From: Flavobacterium sp.
GTDB taxonomy: Bacteria > Bacteroidota > Bacteroidia > Flavobacteriales > Flavobacteriaceae
Direction: 5' to 3'
Assembly (NCBI RefSeq): GCF_039595935.1
Contig: NZ_JBCNKR010000006.1
Location: 620,001 to 684,000, forward strand
Length of the DNA stretch: 64,000 nucleotides
The stretch's first letter is position 1; the number at the start of each line of letters is the position of its first letter. The notes beneath the pieces were generated by a model. The model saw nothing but the letters and a program-made list of their open reading frames with translations. It made no database searches and was not told the DNA's origin. Of the stretch, positions 24,908 to 33,307 are shown piece by piece. The position numbers and the translations under genes were made by a program.

Positions 24908-27900
24908 TTATTTTTTGTTTAATACCGTAATTCCATTTTCTTCAGAAAGAATCTCAAAACCAGAATTAATCAATTTTGTTTTGTAATGCAGAGAATGTAT
25001 TAAGATTACCGAAGAAAATTTTGAGATAAAATTTTCAGGGTTGTCATTGTAACTTTGATCTGAAATTAAAACCATTTCATATTGATTTTCAACGGAATAT
25101 TCTAAATGATCTAAGTAATGTATTTTTCTCTTTTTTAGGAAATAATTGGTTTTGGCAACCGAAGATTTTTCTTCATCGCTAATAAAAGAAAATATTTTTC
25201 GCTGTGGTTCCTGCAAAGCCAATAAAACATCAAGCTGTCCGTAATCGTTAGCAATATGTAAAAATTTTGCCTTTGGCTGAATGTATTTATTCAGGTTAAA
25301 ATAGATTTCTAAATTCTGTTTTAAATCTTTTTTTACAGCATTGCCAATTTCAATTTCTTTATAATCGTAACTGTTAATCAGCATTTTTTTGAAATAATCA
25401 GGACCTTCGAGTTCTTGTCTTATTTTACGATGTTCCGTTTTAAAAAAAGCACTTATTTGTTTGGTTCTTTCTGTGTAATTATTTCCATAAGAAGTGTTTT
25501 CAGGCGTAATTCTTTCCAGAATCGTAACCGTTAAACTTCCGTCATGAATGATAAAATCGCCTTTCGGAATTAACTCCGAAGCACCATGAATCACAACAGG
25601 AACAATGTCTAAATTAAATTCTTCGGCAAGGAAAAAAGCGCCTTTATGAAATCTTTTTACAACATTACTTTCTGAGCGCGTTCCTTCCGGAAAAACCATT
25701 AGCGAATAGCCTTGATTTACTTTTTTACGCAAATGTTCAACGCCGCCTTCAAGACCTTCAGAAACAGGATAAAAACCTGCTTTTCTTACAACGCCGCCAA
25801 AAATAGGAGAATTGTAAACCCAGTCGCTTACCAGAAATATAATTTTAGGACTCAGCATTCCGATTGACAAAATATCCAGAAAAGAAGAATGATTGGCAAT
25901 AATTACAGTCGGTTTTTCGAAAGTTTCATTGAAATTATTAACGACTTTTTTGCGTATAAAAGGATTCGAATACAATACCGATTTCATGAATTTTGAAACG
26001 ATATAACGAAAGCCGTTCATTTTTGTTTTTTTGCTAAGCGGCAGAATCGGCATTATTGTGAAACTTAAAAAAGACATCACAATTCCGCCCAAGCCATAAT
26101 AGGCAAACGAAAAAACACCGTATAAAAAAGTACGTAACTGAAAAGGCGGATTTCCTTTTTTAGGTCTGTTTGTTAAAAATAATTTATACAGAATTGGGTA
26201 AAAGATAAACGTTATAATCAACGCCGCAAAAACCCCAATTAACGAAACCGAAGAAATAGATCTCAATGCCGGATGTTTGGCAAATACCATAGCACCAATT
26301 CCTAAAATAGTGGTTATTACCGCCAGGATAATTGACGTTCTGTAAATGGCAATTTCGTTTTTCCCGTCAGTATATTCTTTTTGTAAAGCGCTGGTCATGA
26401 AAATACTAAAATCAACACCATGACCAAAAATCAACGTGCAGACAATCATGCTGAAAATGTTCATTTGAATGCCAAATATTCCCATAATTCCGGCTGTTAC
26501 AATTCCGGTTAAAGCAATAGGAATGCAGCTTACGATTACCAATTCGATTCTTCGGAAAAAGACAAACAGAATAAGAATTACAGCAACAAATGAATAATTT
26601 ACAAGTGAATTAAAATCGGTTTTTAAAGTGCTGAAAAACGTTTCGTTCATTTGCTGACGATCAATTGCAATAAGATTTTCTTTTGCAGAAGTTGATTTTA
26701 CAAAACGATCGCGCTGTTCCGGCGTAACTTTTACCAAAGTTGAAATCGTATAAAAACCATTTTTTTCGGTTACAAATTCTTTTAATTGTAATGCCTGAAC
26801 TTTTAAATAATCTTCGGTAGAAATGGGTTTGAAATCAAAATCTAAATGATCAAAAAAAAGAGAATATGTATTTGGCTTGAAGCCAAGTTTTGAACCTTCG
26901 GAAATTAATTGAGATTCTAATAATTGTTTTTTATCAGAAGTCCAGAACGAATTCCATTTTGCGATTTTTTCTTTTTGTGTTTTCTCCGAAAGAACAATTC
27001 CGCCAACGGAACTAAAATTCAAAATTTTGTCTTGTTGTTTTTCTTTGGATAAATCAGAAAAAAGTTTGCTGTTGTTTTGCAAAACTTCTTCCATACTTTT
27101 TCCGTAAGAAGCAACATAAATGGTTTTTGAAGTTAAACTGGTACTTTCTTCCAATTGTTTTTCGGCAGCTTTAATGTCTTTCGGAACAAAATTTAACTGC
27201 GACAAATCGTTGTTGAAACCAACATCATTATAAGTAAAACAGCAGATTATAGTAATGATAACGCAAAATCCGATTAAGAATTTATTGTTATGAAATGAAA
27301 AATGAGCGAGTTTATCAATCACATTTTTCTTGTGTTCAAAATTGTTTTCTTTTGGTTTGTATAAATGCGGTACAATTAAAAGAGAAAATATTGCCGACGC
27401 CATAACGATAACGGCAGCGAAAATTCCGAGATCATTCAATGCATCAGATTTTACAAAAAGCAGACATAAAAACGCTACGGCAGTTGTAGAACTGCTCATA
27501 ATTACAGGCATCGTAATGTCTTTGTACAATGTTTTGATGTCGCTGTTATGCTTGTAATGCGTAAGAATGTGAAGCGAATAATCGATCGTGATTCCCAATA
27601 AAATAGAACCAATTCCGAGTGAAATAGCCGAAATTTGTTCTTTTACAAAATATAAAAACGCAACGGCAAATAAAGCTCCGAAAACAGTTGGCAGAAAAAT
27701 AATTAACGGAATAAATATTTTTCGGTAAAACAAAATCAAAATCAGCATCAGCGTAAACATTGCGATTGAAGTTGTCAAAACAATATCGCTTTTAATTTGT
27801 TTAGCATTGGCGGCCGCAATTAAAGCTGAACCAAAGTAACTTACAGAAGTTTTGCTCTTAAACTGTGTATTTAAATTTTCCTGAATTGATTTTAGTTTTT

Positions 27901-28588
27901 CGGCAAAAATGCTGTTTTTTTCTGTTTCGCTTGATGAAATATCTGAGGTTATAAAAAGCAGTAATTTCTTTTTATCCTTTGTCATTACAAAACCATTGTC
28001 AAGCGTAAAATCGTCGCCAATGTTTAATTGCTGTAATTTTTTTAAAGCAATAAAAGAAATTCCAAGCGGATCCTGCAGAATAAAATCTTTAGTGATAAAT
28101 CCAGATGGCGAAATTATTGACTTATAATTTCCCTGGACGGTTGCTGCAATGCTGTCTTTTTGCAGTTTAGTTTGAATCGCTTCATAATCTTTATCTTCAA
28201 GAAAAAGCGGTAGATTATTGTAAACAAAATCAATAGTTTCCTGAATATTTTCTTCGTCGATTTTTCCCTGAATTCCGGTTATGTAAGGTTTGCAGGATTT
28301 AGAAACGCTGTCTGAAAAGACTTGTGCCATTTCTTTTAAATCTTCGCCAGAACCGTTTTTTTCGAGTTTAAAAATCACGGTAGTTTTATCGGCAAAATTT
28401 AATTGTTTTAAAACTTTAGCGGTTGCATCGGCTTTGTCGTTTGTTGGGATAAGTTTGGTAATATCTTCCTCAAATTTGATTCGGGAAGCGAAAAATCCAA
28501 ATACTAAAAGCATCAAAACAGCCAGTAGAACCGACAGAGATTTTCTTCGGTTTACAAATAAATGAATGGCGTAAAAGTATTGATGCAT
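24908..28588 (-). CDS. MMPL/RND exporter fused to a PlsC acyltransferase and a methyltransferase-like tail
   Basis: A 1226-residue protein with three parts. Residues 1 to about 840 are an MMPL-type exporter with two sets of membrane helices around two periplasmic loops (LGITIDYSLHILTHYKHN and FGHGVDFSIFMTSALQKE are the paired GxxxDY/D motifs of proton-driven pumps). Residues about 870-1060 are a PlsC lysophospholipid acyltransferase: the NHSSFLD catalytic motif near 898 and FPEGTRSES near 963 are intact. The last 150 residues look like a Rossmann methyltransferase, but the SAM loop is degenerate (FLHIANDYGQLDVLLAL). MMPL and PlsC proteins occur in aryl-polyene clusters; here one chain could acylate and move the pigment lipid to the envelope (inference). 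Confidence 0.88.
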   Translation of the reverse strand: MHQYFYAIHLFVNRRKSLSVLLAVLMLLVFGFFASRIKFEEDITKLIPTNDKADATAKVLKQLNFADKTTVIFKLEKNGSGEDLKEMAQVFSDSVSKSCKPYITGIQGKIDEENIQETIDFVYNNLPLFLEDKDYEAIQTKLQKDSIAATVQGNYKSIISPSGFITKDFILQDPLGISFIALKKLQQLNIGDDFTLDNGFVMTKDKKKLLLFITSDISSSETEKNSIFAEKLKSIQENLNTQFKSKTSVSYFGSALIAAANAKQIKSDIVLTTSIAMFTLMLILILFYRKIFIPLIIFLPTVFGALFAVAFLYFVKEQISAISLGIGSILLGITIDYSLHILTHYKHNSDIKTLYKDITMPVIMSSSTTAVAFLCLLFVKSDALNDLGIFAAVIVMASAIFSLLIVPHLYKPKENNFEHKKNVIDKLAHFSFHNNKFLIGFCVIITIICCFTYNDVGFNNDLSQLNFVPKDIKAAEKQLEESTSLTSKTIYVASYGKSMEEVLQNNSKLFSDLSKEKQQDKILNFSSVGGIVLSEKTQKEKIAKWNSFWTSDKKQLLESQLISEGSKLGFKPNTYSLFFDHLDFDFKPISTEDYLKVQALQLKEFVTEKNGFYTISTLVKVTPEQRDRFVKSTSAKENLIAIDRQQMNETFFSTLKTDFNSLVNYSFVAVILILFVFFRRIELVIVSCIPIALTGIVTAGIMGIFGIQMNIFSMIVCTLIFGHGVDFSIFMTSALQKEYTDGKNEIAIYRTSIILAVITTILGIGAMVFAKHPALRSISSVSLIGVFAALIITFIFYPILYKLFLTNRPKKGNPPFQLRTFLYGVFSFAYYGLGGIVMSFLSFTIMPILPLSKKTKMNGFRYIVSKFMKSVLYSNPFIRKKVVNNFNETFEKPTVIIANHSSFLDILSIGMLSPKIIFLVSDWVYNSPIFGGVVRKAGFYPVSEGLEGGVEHLRKKVNQGYSLMVFPEGTRSESNVVKRFHKGAFFLAEEFNLDIVPVVIHGASELIPKGDFIIHDGSLTVTILERITPENTSYGNNYTERTKQISAFFKTEHRKIRQELEGPDYFKKMLINSYDYKEIEIGNAVKKDLKQNLEIYFNLNKYIQPKAKFLHIANDYGQLDVLLALQEPQRKIFSFISDEEKSSVAKTNYFLKKRKIHYLDHLEYSVENQYEMVLISDQSYNDNPENFISKFSSVILIHSLHYKTKLINSGFEILSEENGITVLNKK

Positions 28589-28636
28589 GATTAATTTATT
28601 ATTTTTTTGCCAGAGATTAAAAAATTAGCTTTAGTT

Positions 28637-28704
28637 TGTCACCCCTGAGCGAAGTCGAAAGGCGTTCCAATTGAACGTGGGCTTCGACTTCGCTCAGCCT
28701 GACA
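28637..28704. repeat. GAGCGAAGTCGAAG palindromic element, copy 1
   Basis: About 68 bases with arms CTGAGCGAAGTCGAA and TTCGACTTCGCTCAG around a centre GTTCCAATTGAACGTG. Related copies lie at 58912-58978 and 59852-59918. It fills the gap between the exporter and glycosyltransferase genes and is itself flanked by fragments like GATTAAA and TTTTAATCCGT.AATCTGTGGC seen beside copy 2. Confidence 0.85.
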
Positions 28705-28750
28705 ACGGGATGTAAAAATCATTTTAATCCGTATAATCTGTGGCAAAACC

Positions 28751-29938
28751 TTATTTAATATTCGGTTTATTTTTAGAACTAAAAGCGCTTAAAAGCAAAT
28801 AACTTATAAGACCAGCTGATAGTGCTAAAACGGTTGCTAAAATAAGACTTCCGACGATATATTGTGCAGCGTTTTTTTGAATATCGTCGAGTGTGGCCGA
28901 ACTATCTAAAATTAACGGCGCATTGCTCGAAATAAATAGACTTCCAGTTTTTAAAGAACCGTAGATTACAAGCGGAATAAACGGCGGAAAACTCACATTT
29001 GACGATAAAAAAGCGATTACTTTATTGAGCCTGAACAAAGCTGCAAAAGTAAAAAGAAGAATGGTTTGAAATCCCCAAAAAGGAGAAATTCCGATAAAAA
29101 TTCCCAGAGCAATCGAAGCAGATTTCGTGAAATTAGAATCGTTGCTTTCTAAAATATCTTCTAGGAAAAACTTTTTAAAACCTTTTTTTTTTGCTCGCCG
29201 AAAAAAATCGCGAGGCTTAATATACAACAAAGCATTGGTTACCAAAACTGTATTCAAAATACTGATTCGGGTAAAATCTCTAAATGGTCGAAAATGTGAA
29301 ACTCTTTCTGCAGGATCATACAAAACCTGAATGGGAATATTTTTTACTGTAATTCCTTTCCAGGCAGAGCGAACGATTACTTCAATTTCAAACTCAAATT
29401 TATTGGTATAAAATCGCTTCGGAATTAATTTAAGTGGATATAATCTAAAACCAGATTGTGTATCCTGAAGTTCAATTCCGGTTTCGAACTTAAACCAGAA
29501 ATTGGAGAATTTGTTACCAAAACTGCTTTTCTTGGGAACATTTTCCTGAGTCATGTTTCGGCTTCCTATTAAAAGCGAATTTGGTTCGTCTTGAATTGCT
29601 GAAATGAAATTTGGAATATCAGAAGCAAAATGCTGCCCGTCAGAATCTATTGTGATGGCGTATTCAAAATGGAGTTCGATTGCTTTTCTAAAACCATTTC
29701 GCAGCGCTCTTCCTTTTCCTAAATTTTTAGGATGATGAATTTGAGTAAGCTGCGAATATTGTTTTAAAATCTCGTTGGTTTCATCTGTAGAACCATCGTT
29801 GACAATTATGACATTTTGAGTGAAATCTAAAATAGAATCCAACACTTTTTTCAATGTTTTCTGGTTATTGTATGTGGGCACAATAACACAAAAAGAAGTC
29901 GAATCGAGCAATTCCTGCTTTGATAAAATAGGTTTCAT
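28751..29938 (-). CDS. Glycosyltransferase family 2 fused to a DUF2062 membrane domain
   Basis: A 395-residue protein. Residues about 12-235 are a GT-A glycosyltransferase of family 2, similar to dolichyl-phosphate mannosyltransferases: CVIVPTYNNQKTLKKVL, IIVNDGSTDETNEIL and the metal-binding TIDSDGQHF. Residues about 255-390 are the DUF2062 domain with three hydrophobic segments (ASIALGIFIGISPFWGFQTI, VIAFLSSNVSFPPFIPLVIY). The fusion is common in Flavobacteriia and aryl-polyene regions. It probably transfers a sugar or polar group to a lipid carrier or the pigment anchor at the inner membrane. It starts 18 bases after the small secreted-protein gene and ends at a palindromic repeat. Confidence 0.85.
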   Translation of the reverse strand: MKPILSKQELLDSTSFCVIVPTYNNQKTLKKVLDSILDFTQNVIIVNDGSTDETNEILKQYSQLTQIHHPKNLGKGRALRNGFRKAIELHFEYAITIDSDGQHFASDIPNFISAIQDEPNSLLIGSRNMTQENVPKKSSFGNKFSNFWFKFETGIELQDTQSGFRLYPLKLIPKRFYTNKFEFEIEVIVRSAWKGITVKNIPIQVLYDPAERVSHFRPFRDFTRISILNTVLVTNALLYIKPRDFFRRAKKKGFKKFFLEDILESNDSNFTKSASIALGIFIGISPFWGFQTILLFTFAALFRLNKVIAFLSSNVSFPPFIPLVIYGSLKTGSLFISSNAPLILDSSATLDDIQKNAAQYIVGSLILATVLALSAGLISYLLLSAFSSKNKPNIK

Positions 29939-29956
29939 TGAGAATTTTTCGTGATC

Positions 29957-30442
29957 TTACTTTACAAACTGTTTCTCTTTTTCAGAGAAACTTTTAGATT
30001 GCAAAACAAAGTCTTTTAGATAATCTTTCAAAGCACCATTTTGCTCGGCATAATGTGCTGTGATGAATTTTTTATCTTCTTTAATATTTTTTCTATAACC
30101 TGTAATTCCGGGAACATTCTCCTGAATACTCAATCGAATCATTCTGATTTCGATATTATTAGGTTCGCTTTTTATAGTCGATTCCAGAAGTTTTGCACCT
30201 TCTTTAAAACGGGAAATTTTGTTTCCTAATACGCTTTCAAACTTTGAGTCTAATAAAATTGAAGCCGCTTTGTAAGCCACTAAAATTTTATCATCGTTGT
30301 TTGAAACGCCGGAAAGCTTTTCGATAAATTCTTTAGAATTGGTTTCTGATTTTGCAACATCCGTATACATTTTGCGAATGGAAGCCAAATCTGGAGTTCC
30401 CGCAAAATTTATCCATAAAAGTAATGACAATAGTAATTTCAT
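29957..30442 (-). CDS. Small exported helical protein of the pigment cluster
   Basis: A 161-residue protein with a short signal peptide (LLLSLLLWINFAGT). The mature part is helical with a TPR-like feel (ILVAYKAASILLDSKFESVL, LLESTIKSEPNNIEIRMIRL). No family is recognised and no catalytic motif is seen. It lies two bases after the FabZ-like gene and 18 bases before the glycosyltransferase, so it belongs to the same transcript and is likely an accessory periplasmic protein. Confidence 0.75.
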   Translation of the reverse strand: MKLLLSLLLWINFAGTPDLASIRKMYTDVAKSETNSKEFIEKLSGVSNNDDKILVAYKAASILLDSKFESVLGNKISRFKEGAKLLESTIKSEPNNIEIRMIRLSIQENVPGITGYRKNIKEDKKFITAHYAEQNGALKDYLKDFVLQSKSFSEKEKQFVK

Positions 30443-30444
30443 AA

Positions 30445-30816
30445 TTATAATTTTTTATACACGCTGCTTAATTTTAAAGCTGCGGTATCGTTAAAATATG
30501 TGGTGTTTTTCACCTTTACCAAATCATCTTCTGTGGTTGTTATGTCAAGTTCTAAACGAAGTTCAGGATTGGTTTCCGGATTAATCAATGCCATGAATTT
30601 TACATTTGAAAGAGTTTGTATCATTAAAGTATTTTTTGTGATCGACTCAACAAGTTCTTTAATAATCTGAATCATGCAAACGCCCGGCATTATTGGGTTT
30701 CCAGGAAAATGACCTTTAAAAACCTCATGATTGGCATTAACTAATATACGAATATTATATTTAGCATCGCCTGTTTTCTCTTCTGAAAGTACTTTGTAAA
30801 AGTCTTTTAATACCAT
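30445..30816 (-). CDS. FabZ/ApeP-like hot-dog protein with an altered active site
   Basis: A 123-residue single hot-dog protein related to beta-hydroxyacyl-ACP dehydratases. The catalytic-histidine motif KGHFPGNPIMPGV is present. In FabZ the loop is followed by an acidic residue two or three positions after PGV-x-x (as in IIEAxAQ); here the helix reads CMIQIIKELV, so the usual glutamate is replaced by glutamine. The protein may be a non-dehydrating acyl-binding partner, a subunit of a heterodimer, or use another residue. It is one of three FabZ/ApeP-like proteins in the cluster; the others are at 43139 and 43608. It lies 11 bases from the tandem barrel genes. Confidence 0.82.
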   Translation of the reverse strand: MVLKDFYKVLSEEKTGDAKYNIRILVNANHEVFKGHFPGNPIMPGVCMIQIIKELVESITKNTLMIQTLSNVKFMALINPETNPELRLELDITTTEDDLVKVKNTTYFNDTAALKLSSVYKKL

Positions 30817-30827
30817 AATTTATTTTT

Positions 30828-31442
30828 TTATTTCGTATCGAAAGAGTACGAAACACCTATTTGAAAATTGACGTTAGTATTATAATCGCCAAAGAAATAA
30901 TCGTTATTAGAATTGTTATAATAGTAATCGCTGTCTAAAACATCGAAAAGACCTTTTTTAAATCGAATTTCAAATCCAAGTCCCGAAGGCATTTTATAAG
31001 CAACACCAGTAACAAACGAAAGGTCATTATAAGTTTTTCTAATAACTAAGTTATCGTCTAAGTGAACATCTAAAGCAGGTCCAAATTGTACTTGTAAACC
31101 TTGTCCAAATCTTAATTTGTTAATTAAACCAAACGACAAATAGCTTATTTGTAAATCCTGATAAACCACTCTTTCTGCCTGAGTATTTGGATCAATAAAG
31201 TTTCGGGCAACATTATTAGAACCCTGCCTGATATAATTTATTTCCGGTTGAAGCGAATAACGTTTTGATAAATCTATTTGTCCAAAAGCACCAATGTAAA
31301 AATCCGGTCTGTAATCAGCATGCGTTTCTGAAATTGTCGATAAACTCAAACCAGCTCTAAAACCCGGATTAAAAGTTACCTGAGCTTTTGAGACAAAGAT
31401 TCCGAAAAATAAAACAAAAGCAAATGCTGTTATTTTCTTCAT
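30828..31442 (-). CDS. Outer-membrane beta-barrel protein (PorT-like), paralogue A
   Basis: A 204-residue protein: 20-residue signal peptide ending SKA-QV, then alternating hydrophobic/polar strands (ISYLSFGLINKLRFGQGLQV, FGPALDVHLDDNL) typical of small 8-stranded barrels of the OMP_b-brl family. The last strand ends IGVSYSFDTK, with the aromatic-rich closing strand expected for BAM insertion. It is about one-third identical by eye to the gene immediately upstream, which ends with the same NFQIGVSYSF/VFQIGISYTF strand. The two overlap by one base, so they are a tandem duplication inside the pigment operon. Possibly an outer-membrane site for the pigment or its lipid (inference). Confidence 0.82.
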   Translation of the reverse strand: MKKITAFAFVLFFGIFVSKAQVTFNPGFRAGLSLSTISETHADYRPDFYIGAFGQIDLSKRYSLQPEINYIRQGSNNVARNFIDPNTQAERVVYQDLQISYLSFGLINKLRFGQGLQVQFGPALDVHLDDNLVIRKTYNDLSFVTGVAYKMPSGLGFEIRFKKGLFDVLDSDYYYNNSNNDYFFGDYNTNVNFQIGVSYSFDTK

Positions 31443-32035
31443 TATTTTACTTTAAAAGTATAGCTGATACCGATCTGGAAAACCTGATTTAAGATAACAT
31501 CATCATAATAATAATCGTTATTATCAATGTCGTCATAACCATAAATATCTATCATTCCTTGTTTGATTCGAGCTTCAAAAGTTAAACCATTTGGTAGCGT
31601 ATAACCAACACCTCCAACAATGGCAAGGTCAAAACCTTCAGGATTGCTGTTGATATAATTATCACCCACTTTTATATCTAAAGAAGGTCCGGCTAAAACG
31701 TGAAAACCTTTTCCTCCAAAATGATATTTTGCAACTGCACCAAGTGTCAGATAATTTAATTCATACTTTTCAGAATAATAACGGCCGTTTTCAAAATATC
31801 TTCCTTCATCACCTTGTCTTGAATAAGTAATTTCAGGCTGCAGCGAAAAATATCTATTAAATTTAATATCTACCAATCCACCAACATAAAAATCAGTTTT
31901 AGAGCTATTATCATCAATATTGGTTAAAGTTGAGATATTTAGACCGCCTCTTAGTCCAGGGCTCACTTTTACCTGTGCTTGTGATTTTACAAGACCGATA
32001 AATAAAACGAATGCAATTAAGGTTATTTTTTTCAT
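31442..32035 (-). CDS. Outer-membrane beta-barrel protein (PorT-like), paralogue B
   Basis: A 197-residue paralogue of the next gene down, with the same plan: signal peptide (KKITLIAFVLFIGLVKSQA-Q), motif SPGLRGGLNISTLT where the sister has NPGFRAGLSLSTIS, and the aspartate/tyrosine-rich loop YGYDDIDNNDYYYDD before the last strand. The shared acidic, tyrosine-rich loop just before the final strand is unusual and differs in sequence between the two, pointing to a loop under selection. The stop shares its base with the start of the sister gene. Both are preceded by the lipoprotein and LolA-like genes. Confidence 0.82.
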   Translation of the reverse strand: MKKITLIAFVLFIGLVKSQAQVKVSPGLRGGLNISTLTNIDDNSSKTDFYVGGLVDIKFNRYFSLQPEITYSRQGDEGRYFENGRYYSEKYELNYLTLGAVAKYHFGGKGFHVLAGPSLDIKVGDNYINSNPEGFDLAIVGGVGYTLPNGLTFEARIKQGMIDIYGYDDIDNNDYYYDDVILNQVFQIGISYTFKVK

Positions 32036-32073
32036 TTTTTGATTAGTTTAATTTTATGCTTAGTTTAAATTTT

Positions 32074-32709
32074 CTATTCTGATTTAAAATAATTTAACTC
32101 AATTTTTAGCTTAATATTTTGATGAATTATCTGAATCTTCTCAGCAAAAATATTGTTTTCTGAATTGAAAAGCAGTGTAAATTTTTCTTTTGTTTTAGAA
32201 GCGTTAACAATCTTCTCTAATTTTTGATCTTTTTTAGATGTAAAAATATAATTGTCACGTTTGCCATCTGCCGATTTATAAATGTCATCTGATTCGTTTT
32301 CAAATTGTTCCTGAATCACATATTCCTTTTTTAGAAGTAATCGAAAATCTTCTTTTAAAGTATTAATTAAAATTTTCCGATCTAATTCTGATACAATCGA
32401 ATTGACTTTAAAATCGGTTTCGGAGATTTCAAAATCCATTAATTTATTTCCGAATTCCGTTGTAAAAACAATTCTGTGCGTTGTGTCGTTTATTTTTTTG
32501 GCGATGAAAATTCCCGACAATTCATTTCCATAAACAGAGATATTAGTTTTATAAACATAATCGGTTTTTGAATCAGAAAAATAAGGAACAGTGTAAGACG
32601 TTTTGTCTAATTTTTTTGGCGTATAGTTTTTTGTGACCGAGCCGCAAGAAACCAATACAATTGCCAGAAAGCAATTAATTAGTAAAAACTGAATCGTCGA
32701 TTTTTGCAT
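32074..32709 (-). CDS. Lipoprotein of the pigment cluster, unknown function
   Basis: A 211-residue protein with a clear lipoprotein signal: LLINCFLAIVLVSCGS, lipobox Cys-22. The mature part is beta-rich and charged (TDYVYKTNISVYGNELSGIF, HRIVFTTEFGNKLMDFEIS). No family is recognised, but lipoproteins beside LolA-like proteins and MMPL exporters recur in aryl-polyene clusters, which suggests a lipid-handling outer-membrane partner similar in role to LolB. Its start lies 35 bases inside the LolA-like gene, an unusually long overlap; no better downstream start exists before the signal peptide, so the overlap seems real. Confidence 0.77.
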   Translation of the reverse strand: MQKSTIQFLLINCFLAIVLVSCGSVTKNYTPKKLDKTSYTVPYFSDSKTDYVYKTNISVYGNELSGIFIAKKINDTTHRIVFTTEFGNKLMDFEISETDFKVNSIVSELDRKILINTLKEDFRLLLKKEYVIQEQFENESDDIYKSADGKRDNYIFTSKKDQKLEKIVNASKTKEKFTLLFNSENNIFAEKIQIIHQNIKLKIELNYFKSE

Positions 32710-33307
32710 TGATCACTTTATTTTTAAGTACAATTCGGGTATAATCTTCAGATGATTCTAATAATTTTACCTGAACCACAGTTGCTTCTTCTTTGTCAAA
32801 AGTCAGTTCAATCTGTTTGATATATTTTTTCAGCGTCGCATCTTTCGGAATAAATTTCGCCAGATTTTGACCTTTTACTTTAAAATACGAAATCGTAAAT
32901 TCTTTATCGTCGAACATATTTCCGCTGACACTTCCCACAATTAATTTATTGATACGGGCAAAAATTTTACTGTTGCCAATATCAACGGCACTTTTCTTTC
33001 CTTCATCGTTAATCAGGATTTTTCCATTTTTAAAAGTAATGCTGTAATTGTATGGTTTTTTATATTGCCATTGAAGTAAAGCAGGTTCTTTGAAAACCAT
33101 TTTCCCTGAAGTTTCAATATCTTTCGAAAGAAAATCTAAATGTTTATACTGAACAAAATCAGTACTTAAAGTTTTGATTTTTTTTGCCACGACATTTACA
33201 TCTTGTTTAAAAGATGCAATTTCGGCATCGGTCATTTTTTGTTCTTGTGCCGATAAATTGAAACCGCCGATAATTAAAAATAAGAATAAATATATTTTAG
33301 TCTGCAT
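32675..33307 (-). CDS. LolA-like periplasmic carrier
   Basis: A 210-residue exported protein: signal peptide ending NLSA-QEQ, then the LolA fold signature, with KIKTLSTDFVQYKHLDFLSK leading into SGKMVFKEPALLQWQYKKPY and FKNGKILINDEGKKS. LolA carries lipoproteins through the periplasm in its hydrophobic cavity. Extra LolA copies are a hallmark of aryl-polyene/flexirubin clusters, where they are thought to carry the pigment or its lipid anchor to the outer membrane. It overlaps the deacetylase gene by 11 bases and the lipoprotein gene by 35, so the three are tightly coupled. Confidence 0.85.
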   Translation of the reverse strand: MQTKIYLFLFLIIGGFNLSAQEQKMTDAEIASFKQDVNVVAKKIKTLSTDFVQYKHLDFLSKDIETSGKMVFKEPALLQWQYKKPYNYSITFKNGKILINDEGKKSAVDIGNSKIFARINKLIVGSVSGNMFDDKEFTISYFKVKGQNLAKFIPKDATLKKYIKQIELTFDKEEATVVQVKLLESSEDYTRIVLKNKVINAKIDDSVFTN

